Origin: Deltaproteobacteria bacterium
Lineage (GTDB): Bacteria; Desulfobacterota; Syntrophia; Syntrophales; UBA5619
Direction: 5' to 3'
Assembly (NCBI GenBank): GCA_023487865.1
Contig: JAMDBG010000089.1
Coordinates: forward strand, 10,251-40,889
DNA: 30,639 nucleotides
Shown here: piece after piece, positions 8,893 through 16,611 of the stretch
Numbering within the stretch: position 1 is the first letter of the stretch
How the letters are laid out: each line of letters begins with the position of its first letter
Program-made: the position numbers and the translations under genes
The notes under the pieces: generated by a model
Seen by the model: the letters and a program-made list of their open reading frames with translations, nothing else
What the model was told of the DNA's origin: nothing
The model's database searches: none

Positions 8893-10362
8893 CTACTGGC
8901 CGGTCGAACGGGTGAGGCGATAGACGTAGTCCAGCTTCCGTTTTAGTTCCTCGTTCTGTTCCTTGTGGTTGGGTACCATTCTCCATTCCTGTGACTGCTC
9001 CGCCAATGCCTGCTCCAGCTCCCAGCCATGTGTAAAACTCTTCCCTCGGAGCTGGTTGACGGCCTCTTTCTGCTCGTTTGTGATTGTCGGATCATTGATT
9101 CGGTTCGCCACCTGGTTCGTTATGACAAGATGAACGATCTCCGCCGCCGCCATGACAAGATCTTTCTCTCTGTTCGTCAGGGTCATATGCTGGTCAAGGG
9201 CCTTCTTGAACTGATAAGCCGAAGGGAATGTTTTTCCCCGGACATCCACCAGACCGGTCACGGATATCCCCGCTGCCTGGATCCGTTTTTCCGCTGCCGC
9301 TGTCACACGGTACTCGACAGGGATAAAGGTCTTCTGCTGAAATACGTTCTGCAGGAAAAACAGGGCGATGAAGCTCAATACAACTGCCGCCAGCGGCGTC
9401 ACCACCCAGGCTGCTGTGATCTCCCCAAGAATCCGCCAGCGGATACCCCGCCCCCCTTTGACAAGGCCGATGCCGATGACCGATCCCACAATGGCCTGGG
9501 AACTGGAGACAGGGACCAGTGGAAAGGCCGGTAAACCGTGGCTTAGAAGAAACCCTTCCAGATCTTGCGAGGCAAAAAGAAACAGAACCAGGGCGTTGGC
9601 CAAGACGGCTACCAGCGCGGCGACCGGGGACATCTCGGCAATCCCCTCTCCCACGGTTAGCATCACCTTTTTCCCGTAGGTGAATGTCCCCACGGCGATG
9701 GCGATAGCGCCGATGAAAAAGAGCTGTTGCGCCCCGTTCAGTGTGAAAAGACCGAGAAAAGAGATATTCGAAAAGGGTGAGATCGGAACAAAGATGCCGA
9801 CCACATTGGCGATATTGTTCGCCCCCAATGCATAGGCGCCGGCAATCCCCGCGACCAGCAGACCCGCCCGGGTAAAGGCATCCAGGCTGAACATATTGAT
9901 CTTCACATGTTTCATCCAATAGGCTACCACCTTGTAGAGGAGTGCGGAAAACAGCGCCGCAAGGACGGGACTGACAAACCAGCTCAGGACGACCTTTTCC
10001 AGGGCGACAAAATCGATCAGGGCGCCGGCGAAGAGATCCCAGCCGATGATCGCTCCGACAATGGCCTGTGTCGTGGAAACGGGGTAGCCGAGCTTGGTCA
10101 GCCAGTAGACGGTCACTCCCGCCGCCAATGCGACGACGAAGGCGCCGGCGACGGCGTTCACCGCACCCAGTTCGCCCAGCGTTTTCGCAGCACCGGCCCC
10201 GCTGACAACCGCCCCCAGGATGACGAAGATGCCACAGTAAAGGGCGGCCTTCCGGAAGCTGATCATTCGGGTTCCGACGGCAGTTCCGAATACATTCGCC
10301 GCGTCGTTGGCCCCGAGCGACCACCCCAGAAACAGACCGCTGGACAGGAAAAAGGCAAACAT
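8893..10362 (-). CDS. Low-affinity inorganic phosphate transporter, PiT family, with a C-terminal soluble extension
   Basis: 489 residues. PiT proteins carry metal-phosphate with protons or sodium across the inner membrane. The two inverted PiT signature repeats are visible: GANDAANVFGTAVG (~18-31) and GANNIANVVG (~180-189), with PVSTTQAIVGAIIG and PVSSSQAIVGSVIG after each. About ten membrane segments fill residues 1-345. The last ~145 residues are hydrophilic and helical, and contain a repeated motif: RGKTFPSAYQFKKAL (~373) and RGKSFTHGWELEQAL (~438). Start: GGAGTCCGGT before ATG 10362, 9 nt after the stop of the DUF47 gene, so the two are co-transcribed. Pit-DUF47 pairing is a common phosphate module. 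Confidence 0.92.
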   Translation of the reverse strand: MFAFFLSSGLFLGWSLGANDAANVFGTAVGTRMISFRKAALYCGIFVILGAVVSGAGAAKTLGELGAVNAVAGAFVVALAAGVTVYWLTKLGYPVSTTQAIVGAIIGWDLFAGALIDFVALEKVVLSWFVSPVLAALFSALLYKVVAYWMKHVKINMFSLDAFTRAGLLVAGIAGAYALGANNIANVVGIFVPISPFSNISFLGLFTLNGAQQLFFIGAIAIAVGTFTYGKKVMLTVGEGIAEMSPVAALVAVLANALVLFLFASQDLEGFLLSHGLPAFPLVPVSSSQAIVGSVIGIGLVKGGRGIRWRILGEITAAWVVTPLAAVVLSFIALFFLQNVFQQKTFIPVEYRVTAAAEKRIQAAGISVTGLVDVRGKTFPSAYQFKKALDQHMTLTNREKDLVMAAAEIVHLVITNQVANRINDPTITNEQKEAVNQLRGKSFTHGWELEQALAEQSQEWRMVPNHKEQNEELKRKLDYVYRLTRSTGQ

Positions 10363-10371
10363 ACCGGACTC

Positions 10372-11022
10372 CTATAACATGCGCTTGATGACGTAAATAT
10401 TGAGACGGTCGGCGACATCCTCGGCCTCGTCCGCAATCCGGTCTACCTGCTTCACGAAGAAGCGCAGATGCATCTTATGACTCAGATGGAGGTCATTGCG
10501 TCCAAAGATCGCCCGCTGGAGTCTGGTGGAGGCTTTATCCGACTCCTTTTCCCAGAAGGAGACCTTATGGATATGGTCGGCCACCGCATTGATATTTTTG
10601 AAGAAAGCACGGCAGGAGCGGACATCCGCTTCCACGGATTCAACCGAATACGAAAGGAGCTCCTTGAAATCCTCATGAAACTCGGCACAAATATCGGGAC
10701 GTTCGATTTCAAACTGCCAGATCAATCCCGTGTAACGGTCCAGCAGGGCGTCCATGTCCTCCAGGAGTTCCATGACATCACCCCGGGATTCCGGAATGAG
10801 CGTCTTTTCATAGAGGTCCTTTTCGAGGGAACGCCGCAGGGCATCCCCTTTATGTTCGGTGTCGCGGATACTCTTAAGGAACGTGGCATAGACCTCCATA
10901 TCTCCCTTCAGATAGGTATCCATCCCCTGCTTGCAGAGCAGGCCCGCCTCGCTGACACGGTCCAGGAACTCATCCACCTCTTTTTCAATCCCGATCTTCC
11001 TCTTTAAAATGCCGTCTGCCAT
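10372..11022 (-). CDS. DUF47 / PhoU-like phosphate transport regulator
   Basis: 216 residues, all-helical, charged and soluble. The sequence has the family look of DUF47 (TIGR00153-type) proteins: helix pairs with DTEHKGDALRRSLEKDLYEK near ~55-75, repeated by RIADEAEDVADRLNIYVIKR near the C-terminus, each carrying an acidic E/DxxxD patch as in PhoU metal sites. These proteins are thought to control the neighbouring PiT transporter; the mechanism is not established here. AAGGAG lies 10 nt before ATG 11022. It is first gene of the two-gene unit. Confidence 0.88.
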   Translation of the reverse strand: MADGILKRKIGIEKEVDEFLDRVSEAGLLCKQGMDTYLKGDMEVYATFLKSIRDTEHKGDALRRSLEKDLYEKTLIPESRGDVMELLEDMDALLDRYTGLIWQFEIERPDICAEFHEDFKELLSYSVESVEADVRSCRAFFKNINAVADHIHKVSFWEKESDKASTRLQRAIFGRNDLHLSHKMHLRFFVKQVDRIADEAEDVADRLNIYVIKRML

Positions 11023-11404
11023 GACATCATCTCCTTGATTGATCCCGTTCCCTTGCGATTACACCTCAACACTTCTTGACAACATTGTGAGGATAAACAT
11101 AATGTGTAATAAAGCAAATTAATATTTCTTATGCAATCGATAATAAGGAATTATAACTACATAATGCCAGCTCTTCCTGGACGGGATTATCGGCAGGAAC
11201 TTCTCCCGAGGGTTGGCCTTCTATCTGGACCGATATGAAGGATACTTGGAGGCTTTGCGACGGATGGCCTTCCCGCATTCGATTCCCCAAGCGACTGCAA
11301 TACCGAAAAGTTGAAACATCTCCGATGGCGAACCGGAGCGGATTAAGACCTTGAACCAGCGGCAGGGTCTTCAGGTGCGATAAAGACGGAGGAGGTACAT
11401 GACA
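11023..11404. other. Divergent intergenic region with a possible gene fragment
   Basis: This region lies between the leftward DUF47 gene and the rightward selenoprotein gene. An open stretch at 11165-11311 (plus strand, 49 codons, no start codon, stop TAA just before and TGA after) has protein-like composition (GRNFSRGLAFYLDRYEGYL), and may be the tail of a lost gene. I could not assign a family. The last 20 bases hold the strong ribosome binding site of the next gene. Confidence 0.4.
11076..11103 (+). promoter_or_regulatory. Candidate promoter of the DsbA-like selenoprotein operon
   Basis: TTGACA (11076-11081), 16 nt, CATAAT (11098-11103). Both hexamers are close to consensus. It would give a leader of about 300 nt before the start at 11405. 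Confidence 0.5.
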
Positions 11405-12016
11405 ATGCCAAGAACTCTGCAAGTTTTTTCGGATTATATCTGACCCTGGTGCTACTTCAGTACCGGGCGTATTGAAAGGTTGCGAAATCATTTTGAGGTT
11501 GAAATCCAGTGGAGGGCTTTTCCTCTCCACCCCGATACACCGGAACAAGGGCTTACCCTGGAAGCGCTCTTTGCCGGCCGGAACATCGACATCCCTCGGG
11601 CAATGGCCCGTTTGAAAAAGGCGGCCAGGGATTTGGGTTTGCCCCTCGGAGAAAGAAAAAAGACCTATAACAGCAGACTCGCCCAGGAACTGGGCAAGTG
11701 GGCGGAGACAAAGGGCAGAGGGGATGAATTCCACGATGCCGTGTTTCGAGCCTATTTTGTGGATGGCAGAAATATCGCTAAATCTGATATACTGGTGACG
11801 CTGGCGGGAGCGGCAGGGCTTTCCGAGAAAGACGCCGGAGAAATCCTGCAAAGCAGAGCGTTCAGGGAGGCTGTTGATTCCGATTGGGCTCTCTGTGAAA
11901 GATTGGGAATATCGGCAGTTCCAACATTTCTGCTCGATCACCAGTCGCTGGTCGGGGCACAGCCCTACGAGGCCCTGGAACAACTCCTACTCGTCAACGG
12001 GGTGAAAAGAAAATGA
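11405..12016 (+). CDS. DsbA-family (FrnE/2-hydroxychromene isomerase-like) oxidoreductase with selenocysteine in the active site (UPWC)
   Basis: 203 residues when the in-frame TGA at 11441-11443 is read as selenocysteine. The first codons read MPRTLQVFSDYI, then TGA, then PWCYFSTGRIERL. In FrnE-type DsbA proteins this place is FSDxxCPWCY, so the TGA falls on the first active-site cysteine (U13, with C16). Downstream are the usual features: WRAFPLHPDTPE, an inserted helical domain (~45-150), and the cis-proline loop AVPTF (P173). GGAGGAGG (11388-11395) lies 9 nt before ATG 11405; ATG 11399 is in frame but too close. Starting after the TGA (TTG 11480) has no ribosome site and loses the active site. 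No signal peptide, so cytoplasmic. Thiol/selenol-disulfide exchange is expected; the substrate is unknown. It overlaps the next gene by 4 nt. The alternative is a nonsense mutation. Confidence 0.85.
11444..11478 (+). promoter_or_regulatory. Candidate bacterial SECIS hairpin(s) directly after the UGA
   Basis: Two mutually exclusive folds are visible by eye. Fold A pairs 11444-11453 with 11459-11467 (nine pairs, one G-U, one bulged U, loop ACUUC); it is strong, but its loop is only 10 nt from the UGA. Fold B pairs 11455-11462 with 11470-11478 (one bulged A, one G-U, loop CCGGGCG); its loop lies 19 nt after the UGA, within the usual bacterial SECIS spacing. Which fold forms needs energy calculation. 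Confidence 0.55.
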
Positions 12017-12492
12017 AGAATTTGAACCAAAAGAATGCGAGGACGCATCATGGAATGCTGCTCCTGTTCGGCTTTTCTCTCTTTCTCGTGTCGTGCCTGG
12101 GCTGGATATTGGAAAAACCCTCCTTCGTCCTTCGCGAGATCACCCTCACTCCCCGCTCCTTGACAGAGATGACCCTTCTTCTCGGTTTGGACATACAAAA
12201 TCCGAATCGCTTCGATCTTACACTCAAGTCTCTTGAATATACGGTTTATCTCAACAATGAAGAAATCGGAAGCGGTCACCTGGAAAAGGAACTCCTGATC
12301 CCTTCGTCATCAATCACACGGATGCAGGCGCCTGTCGCTGCCAGCTTCAAAAACTTGGCTGGAAGCCTGAAGTCCATCATTTCCGGCATTGCCGGCAAAG
12401 ACATGGCCTACAAGATAGAGGGAAAGGCCAACGTCAAAGCGCTTTACGGAAGCTTCAATTTCCCCTTTTCGAAAGAGGGGCGTATCCCTTAA
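12013..12492 (+). CDS. LEA14-like (late embryogenesis abundant type 2 / WHy domain) lipoprotein
   Basis: 159 residues. Signal peptide of lipoprotein type with lipobox LVSC (C28), so probably lipidated and held in the inner or outer membrane. The rest is a single LEA-2/WHy beta-sandwich: a conserved core with LDIQNPNRFDLTLKSLEYTV (~60-80), then a hydrophobic-edge strand pattern to residue ~150. Such domains occur in small envelope lipoproteins of many anaerobes; function is not known beyond a link to desiccation or stress in plants. Its ATG overlaps the stop of the DsbA-like gene (ATGA, 12013-12016), which suggests coupled translation and perhaps a shared envelope or redox role, although the oxidoreductase itself has no signal peptide. 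Confidence 0.85.
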   Translation: MKNLNQKNARTHHGMLLLFGFSLFLVSCLGWILEKPSFVLREITLTPRSLTEMTLLLGLDIQNPNRFDLTLKSLEYTVYLNNEEIGSGHLEKELLIPSSSITRMQAPVAASFKNLAGSLKSIISGIAGKDMAYKIEGKANVKALYGSFNFPFSKEGRIP

Positions 12493-12623
12493 CCGATGCC
12501 TGCCGGTATTCGTTAGCAGTTTCTTTTGGCAAGGCAACGATTGCGACGGCGGTGACTCCTTCTCCTGCACGCTATTCCGGAATCGCTCTCCTGCTTAGAC
12601 GCCGCACTGCCGGAAAAAACTCC
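12493..12623. other. Intergenic, nothing recognised
   Basis: No gene or clear hairpin seen before the promoter at 12624. Confidence 0.4.
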
Positions 12624-12652
12624 TTGACATGGAAAGCCGCTTCTCTTATGAA
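12624..12652 (+). promoter_or_regulatory. Sigma-70-type promoter for the small lipoprotein
   Basis: TTGACA (12624-12629), 17 nt, TATGAA (12647-12652). The -35 is perfect and spacing ideal. It predicts a leader of about 105 nt. Confidence 0.65.
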
Positions 12653-12766
12653 ATAACCATATGTAAATGTGGGTCCGTATCGGCTTGCATTATCTGTACC
12701 GCTTCTCGCCAGCCGGGAGGTGCCCGGAGGAGTTGCAGGGACCCTTATTAGCGAATGGAGGAAGAA

Positions 12767-12982
12767 ATGAAAAAAATGTTTGCCGTCACACTGATGCTGC
12801 TTTTTCTCTCCGGCTGCGGAGCGGCAGCCAGACAGTCTGAGTTCTATGAACACGACACCATGTACAAAAACGGGAACCACCTCCTGTTCAGTATTTTAGG
12901 TTACAAGAATGTCGATAAGCAGGTTCGGCAGTCTGAAACACAGAAATGGTGGGGGATCCCCGTCGAGGCGCCGAAGCAGTAG
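12767..12982 (+). CDS. Small lipoprotein of unknown function
   Basis: 71 residues. MKKMFAVTLMLLFLSGCG is a short lipoprotein signal with lipobox LSGC (C17). The mature part is about 55 residues, with FYEHDTMYKN, FSILGYKN and a WWGIPVEAP end. I have an impression of similar short lipoproteins in related anaerobes, but no function is known to me. ATG 12767 is chosen because GGAGGAAG lies just upstream (an ATG at 12755 overlaps that site). It has its own promoter and a hairpin terminator, so it seems to be expressed alone. Confidence 0.75.
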   Translation: MKKMFAVTLMLLFLSGCGAAARQSEFYEHDTMYKNGNHLLFSILGYKNVDKQVRQSETQKWWGIPVEAPKQ

Positions 12983-12998
12983 AACAAGCCCTGGGGAG

Positions 12999-13033
12999 CC
13001 GGTCGGCTTTCCTTCTTCGGAAGGTTCGACCGG
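12999..13033 (+). terminator. Hairpin terminator after the small lipoprotein gene
   Basis: Outer stem CCGGTCG (12999-13005) with CGACCGG (13027-13033), inner stem CTTTCC with GGAAGG (one G-T wobble) around TTCTTC. It starts 17 nt after the stop. The tail is only moderately T-rich. Confidence 0.6.
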
Positions 13034-13412
13034 ATCCCTGTCATTTCTTCTGGCAATCATCTCGACGGTCAACTGGGTCGCGACGTCAGGTAAGACTCCC
13101 AACTCTTTAGCGTCTGCTGTAAGGATTTAATAACGCCCATTGTCTGGGTCGGGGCAATCGGTGTGAATGGACCGTCATAAACATCGCCTGAAACCCTCAT
13201 CCGAATTTTTTAATCATACCACTCTTCTGCACAGCGAGTCTTTAGAAATAACCAGTTGTTATCCATTATATGATTATTATTAGTTTGACTAATATAACGA
13301 AAGGGATAGAAATATCTGCATGATCAGTCGCCTGATGGAAGCACTCCGAGGGAAACCAAGGTGCGCTCGCTGGCAGATTCGCAACCCAACCGTTTCGACA
13401 TGGAGGCCTTTT
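13034..13412. other. Intergenic leader region of phnW
   Basis: About 380 bases with no convincing gene. It holds the inverted repeat at 13278-13294 and a weak promoter (TTGACT 13285-13290, 16 nt, TAGAAA 13307-13312). An open frame extends back from phnW to an ATG at 13320, but its first 31 codons lack family similarity and a ribosome site. Confidence 0.5.
13278..13294. repeat. Inverted repeat overlapping the phnW -35, possible regulator site
   Basis: TATTAGT-TTG-ACTAATA, a perfect 7-bp dyad. It overlaps TTGACT (13285-13290) of the candidate phnW promoter. Size and AT-rich arms fit a LysR-type site, and a LysR gene lies at 25160; that link is inference. Confidence 0.45.
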
Positions 13413-14531
13413 ATGGATATGACCTGTTTACCCGACAATCCGTATCTGTTGCTGACACCGGGACCTCTCTCGACGACCAAGAGCGTCAAGGCGGCGATGC
13501 TCAGGGACTGGTGCACCTGGGATGATGATTACAAGCAGCTCGTGCAGGAGGTCCGAACGAAGCTGATCCGGCTTGCCACTGCCAAGAGCGACGACTACAC
13601 CTGTGTCCTCATGCAGGGGAGCGGCACTTTTTCCGTGGAATCGATCATCAGCACGGCGCTCCCCGAAAGCGGAAAACTGCTGGTCCTTCCCAACGGCGCT
13701 TACGGGGATCGAATCGTCCAAATCGCCAAGACCCTGAAGATCGACTGTGTCTTCAACGACAGCGGGGAGCTGGAACCACCCGATCTCGAAAAACTGGAGG
13801 CGACCCTCAAAGAGGATAAAGTGATCACCCATGTCGCCGTCGTCCACTCCGAAACGACAACGGGGATGCTCAATCCCATCGAAAAGATCGCACAGATCGT
13901 CAAGAAATATGGGAAGCTCTTCATTGTCGATGCGATGAGCAGCTTCGGTGGCGTACCGATCAACATCGAGGCGATGGACGTCGATTACATCGTCAGCAGT
14001 GCCAACAAATGCATCCAGGGAGTCCCGGGTTTCGGCTTCATCATCGCAAAAAAAGCGACCCTCCTGCAATGCAAGGGACAGGCCCGCTCCCTGTCGCTCG
14101 ATCTTTACGACCAGTGGAACACCATGGAGAACGACAAGGGAAAGTGGCGCTACACCTCTCCAACGCATGTCGTACGCGCCTTTCATCAGGCGATGATCGA
14201 ACTGGAGGAAGAGGGTGGAATCACGAAACGGACGGAGCGTTACCGGACCAACCATCGCACATTGGTCGATGGGATGAGGAGACTGGGATTCCAGACACTC
14301 CTCCCGGATGCCTATCAGGGGCACTTCATCACTTCTTTTTACAGTCCTGAAAGTGAAAGATACAGTTTTAAGACCTTCTATGACCTGCTCAAACAGAAGG
14401 GATTCGTGATTTACCCTGGGAAGGTTTCCAAAGCGAGCGCCTTTAGAATCGGGAATATCGGGGATGTTTACCCCGCGGATATGGAACGGCTTGTCAAGGC
14501 GATAGAAGCCTCCATGTTCTGGAAGGACTGA
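13413..14531 (+). CDS. phnW: 2-aminoethylphosphonate:pyruvate transaminase PhnW
   Basis: 372 residues. It converts 2-aminoethylphosphonate plus pyruvate to phosphonoacetaldehyde plus L-alanine (PLP, cytoplasm). The sequence follows PhnW closely from LLLTPGPLSTT (near residue 12) through MLRDWCTWDDDY, VHSETTTGMLNPI, IVDAMSSFGGVPI, SSANKCIQGVPGFGF (PLP lysine K199), WRYTSPTHVVRAF, to GFVIYPGKVS and FRIGNIGDVY. Length is normal (about 367). ATG 13413 is preferred over 13320 because GGAGG (13402-13406) lies 6 nt before it and the protein then begins as in other PhnW. It is followed after 82 nt by ald, which would remove the alanine made. No phosphonoacetaldehyde hydrolase is nearby. Confidence 0.95.
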   Translation: MDMTCLPDNPYLLLTPGPLSTTKSVKAAMLRDWCTWDDDYKQLVQEVRTKLIRLATAKSDDYTCVLMQGSGTFSVESIISTALPESGKLLVLPNGAYGDRIVQIAKTLKIDCVFNDSGELEPPDLEKLEATLKEDKVITHVAVVHSETTTGMLNPIEKIAQIVKKYGKLFIVDAMSSFGGVPINIEAMDVDYIVSSANKCIQGVPGFGFIIAKKATLLQCKGQARSLSLDLYDQWNTMENDKGKWRYTSPTHVVRAFHQAMIELEEEGGITKRTERYRTNHRTLVDGMRRLGFQTLLPDAYQGHFITSFYSPESERYSFKTFYDLLKQKGFVIYPGKVSKASAFRIGNIGDVYPADMERLVKAIEASMFWKD

Positions 14532-14613
14532 CGGCACGATCCAAAAGGGGGGATAGACGGGGGACACGCATTACATGGGTCCCCGGCAGAAGAGCCGCTC
14601 ACAGGAGGTGACC

Positions 14614-15726
14614 ATGATAATAGGAATTCTTAAGGAAATCAAGACCGAGGAATACCGCGTCTCCATGACGCCGGCAGGTGCGGAGATCATGAAAAGCCAC
14701 GGTCATTCGATTCTGGTCGAGAAGAATGCCGGGACCGGCAGCGGATTCGACGACAGGGCCTACACCGAAGCGGGCGCCAGGATCGTCAAAACCGCAAAGG
14801 ATATTTACGACCGGGCGGAAATGGTGATGCATGTCAAGGAACCGCAGCCTGTCGAGTATCCCATGATCCGGAAGGATCAGATTGTCTTCACCTATCTCCA
14901 CCTCGCGGCGAATGAGACACTGACCCGGGCGATGATCAAGACCCGCTCCATTGATATCGCCTACGAGACGATCCAGAAGGCTGACGGCTCTCTGCCCCTC
15001 TTGATCCCGATGAGCGAAGTTGCCGGACGCATGGCGATCCAGGAAGGGGCAAAGTATCTGGAAATGGAGTATGGCGGGGAGGGGGTCCTCCTCGGCGGCG
15101 TTCCTGGCGTGGCACCGGCGAAAGTCCTGGTCATCGGCGCGGGAACAGTCGGCACGCAAGCGGCCAGGATGGCCTGCGGTCTCGGCGCCCGGGTGTACGT
15201 AATCGATTCCTTTCTGCCGAGACTCCGCTATCTCAATGATGTCATGCCGCAGAACTGCTTCACGCTGATGTCCTCACCGGCAACGATCCGGAAACTGATC
15301 CGGGAGGCGGATCTGGTCATCGGTTCCGTCCTCATCCCCGGGGCCAAGGCCCCTAAACTCGTCACCCGCGAAATGGTCAAGACGATGAAAAAGGGATCGG
15401 TCATGGTGGATGTCGCCATCGATCAGGGGGGATGCTTCGAAACCTCCCGGGCCACGACTCACAAAGATCCGGTCTATACGGTCGATGGGGTAATTCATTA
15501 CTGTGTGGGTAATATGCCGGGCGCTGTCGCCAAGACCTCGACCCTGGCCCTGACCAATGCGACCCTCGCCTATGCCGTTGAAATCGCCAACAAGGGATGG
15601 AAAAAGGCCATGCAGGAAAATATCGAGATCAGGAAGGGCGCCAATGTAATCCAGGGCAAGGTCACCTTCAAGGGCGTCGCCGATGCCTTCGGCCTGAAGT
15701 ACGCACCGGTCGACACGCTTTTGTAG
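14614..15726 (+). CDS. ald: Alanine dehydrogenase
   Basis: 370 residues. It oxidatively deaminates L-alanine to pyruvate with NAD+, releasing ammonia (cytoplasm, normally hexameric). The family catalytic residues fall at their standard numbers: R15 (EYRVSMTP), K75 (HVKEPQ) and H96 (TYLHLAA). The Rossmann NAD site is VLVIGAGTVGTQAARMA, and DVAIDQGGCFETSR and GNMPGAVAKTST are typical. GGAGGTGACC directly before ATG 14614 fixes the start over an upstream ATG at 14575. Next to phnW it would regenerate pyruvate, so the pair acts as a net NAD-linked deamination of aminoethylphosphonate. For a fermenting or syntrophic cell this also yields NADH. Confidence 0.95.
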   Translation: MIIGILKEIKTEEYRVSMTPAGAEIMKSHGHSILVEKNAGTGSGFDDRAYTEAGARIVKTAKDIYDRAEMVMHVKEPQPVEYPMIRKDQIVFTYLHLAANETLTRAMIKTRSIDIAYETIQKADGSLPLLIPMSEVAGRMAIQEGAKYLEMEYGGEGVLLGGVPGVAPAKVLVIGAGTVGTQAARMACGLGARVYVIDSFLPRLRYLNDVMPQNCFTLMSSPATIRKLIREADLVIGSVLIPGAKAPKLVTREMVKTMKKGSVMVDVAIDQGGCFETSRATTHKDPVYTVDGVIHYCVGNMPGAVAKTSTLALTNATLAYAVEIANKGWKKAMQENIEIRKGANVIQGKVTFKGVADAFGLKYAPVDTLL

Positions 15727-16105
15727 CCACCCGCCTAACCACACCCCCTGTGGTCCGGGTCCTGGTCCATTGCGGGATCCGGTCCACTATAAAAAAGTCA
15801 TTCCGGCAGCCACGTTACAACTCTTTTCCAACACCAAACCATACTGGAGTGGGTATGTCGATCATTTGCAAAGGGACAATCCAAACCACGATCGGATCGA
15901 GCCGAGGAGCAGCGGCCAAAGAACAGCCATTTTACTTGACAACCACAGAACTGGGGATTATTCTAAAACCGTATTCGGCGCTCCGTTTACAGATATGTTC
16001 CAGAGCACGGCAATTTATTCCTGCATCTGTTCTTTCAGCGCTGATGATTCCTCGTGCGTCAAACGCAGGTCAAACCTTTAACCTTTAGACCTTCAGGAGG
16101 AAGCC
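15727..16105. other. Intergenic region with promoter for the ABM-domain gene
   Basis: No gene recognised. A small hairpin CCACA-CCCCC-TGTGG follows ald closely. The region upstream of 16106 contains the strong promoter at 15936-15964 and a Shine-Dalgarno AGGAGGAAG. Confidence 0.5.
15936..15964 (+). promoter_or_regulatory. Sigma-70-type promoter for the ABM-domain gene
   Basis: TTGACA (15936-15941), 17 nt, TATTCT (15959-15964). The predicted leader is about 135 nt. Confidence 0.6.
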
Positions 16106-16396
16106 ATGGCCGTCAAGATTCTGATCAAGAGAAAGATCCCGGAAAATATCAAAGCGACCCTGTTCAACACCCTGATCCGACAGTTGAGGATACTTGCCAC
16201 CCAACAGAGCGGCTACATCTCGGGAGAGACCCTCAGACGGATAGATCAACCCAATGAGTATCTGGTGATCAGCACCTGGAAGGACATCGCTGCCTGGAAC
16301 GCATGGAAAGAGCACAAGGAGCGGGCCGAGATCCAGAATCAGATCGATGTCATGCTGGGTGAACCGACACAGTACGAGATTTTCGGACATCTGTGA
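16106..16396 (+). CDS. Antibiotic-biosynthesis-monooxygenase (ABM) domain protein
   Basis: 96 residues, one ferredoxin-like ABM/dimeric alpha-beta barrel domain. The typical pattern is visible: a first strand (AVKILIKRKIP), helix, GYISGETLRR, then EYLVISTWKDIAAWNAWKEH and a short last helix and strand. Members include quinol monooxygenases and haem-degrading enzymes, but many are uncharacterised, and no catalytic assignment is possible here. AGGAGGAAGCC precedes the ATG. It stands between ald and the leftward importer with its own promoter and a downstream hairpin, so it is probably an independent gene. Any role in phosphonate use is not shown. Confidence 0.8.
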   Translation: MAVKILIKRKIPENIKATLFNTLIRQLRILATQQSGYISGETLRRIDQPNEYLVISTWKDIAAWNAWKEHKERAEIQNQIDVMLGEPTQYEIFGHL

Positions 16397-16546
16397 TCCA
16401 ATACCGTAACCGTCTGGATTCCTGAATAGACCGACCGGCAACCGACCCAATGGACCGGCGACGTTGAAGGGCTTCTATTATCACCCGTCTGACTCTCCTC
16501 CCCAATGAACCGGGTCCGGATAGAGGAAGGGGAGAGGATCCGCGAT

Positions 16547-16595
16547 AAACAGCGAAGGCCGCTATCCCGCTTTGGATTGTCGGCCTTCGCTGTTT
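16547..16595 (-). terminator. Long hairpin between convergent genes, terminator of the importer operon
   Basis: Perfect 15-bp inverted repeat: 16547-16561 pairs with 16581-16595, 19-nt loop. It lies 17 nt past the leftward ATPase stop. The arms end in AAA/TTT, so it can work in both directions, although no long T tract follows. Confidence 0.65.
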
Positions 16596-16611
16596 CAGAT
16601 GCTGATATGAC

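Noticed and set aside
11129..11983. A 284-codon minus-strand open frame over the selenoprotein region
   Set aside because: It has no recognisable domain and lies antisense to a frame with clear DsbA-family motifs on both sides of the TGA.
11480..12016. Start of the DsbA-like gene at TTG 11480
   Set aside because: No ribosome site and the protein would lack the active-site motif. The upstream ATG with GGAGGAGG and conserved FSDYI-TGA-PWCY is far better.
13320..13412. N-terminal extension of PhnW from ATG 13320
   Set aside because: The 31 extra codons match no PhnW and lack a ribosome site, whereas GGAGG precedes ATG 13413.
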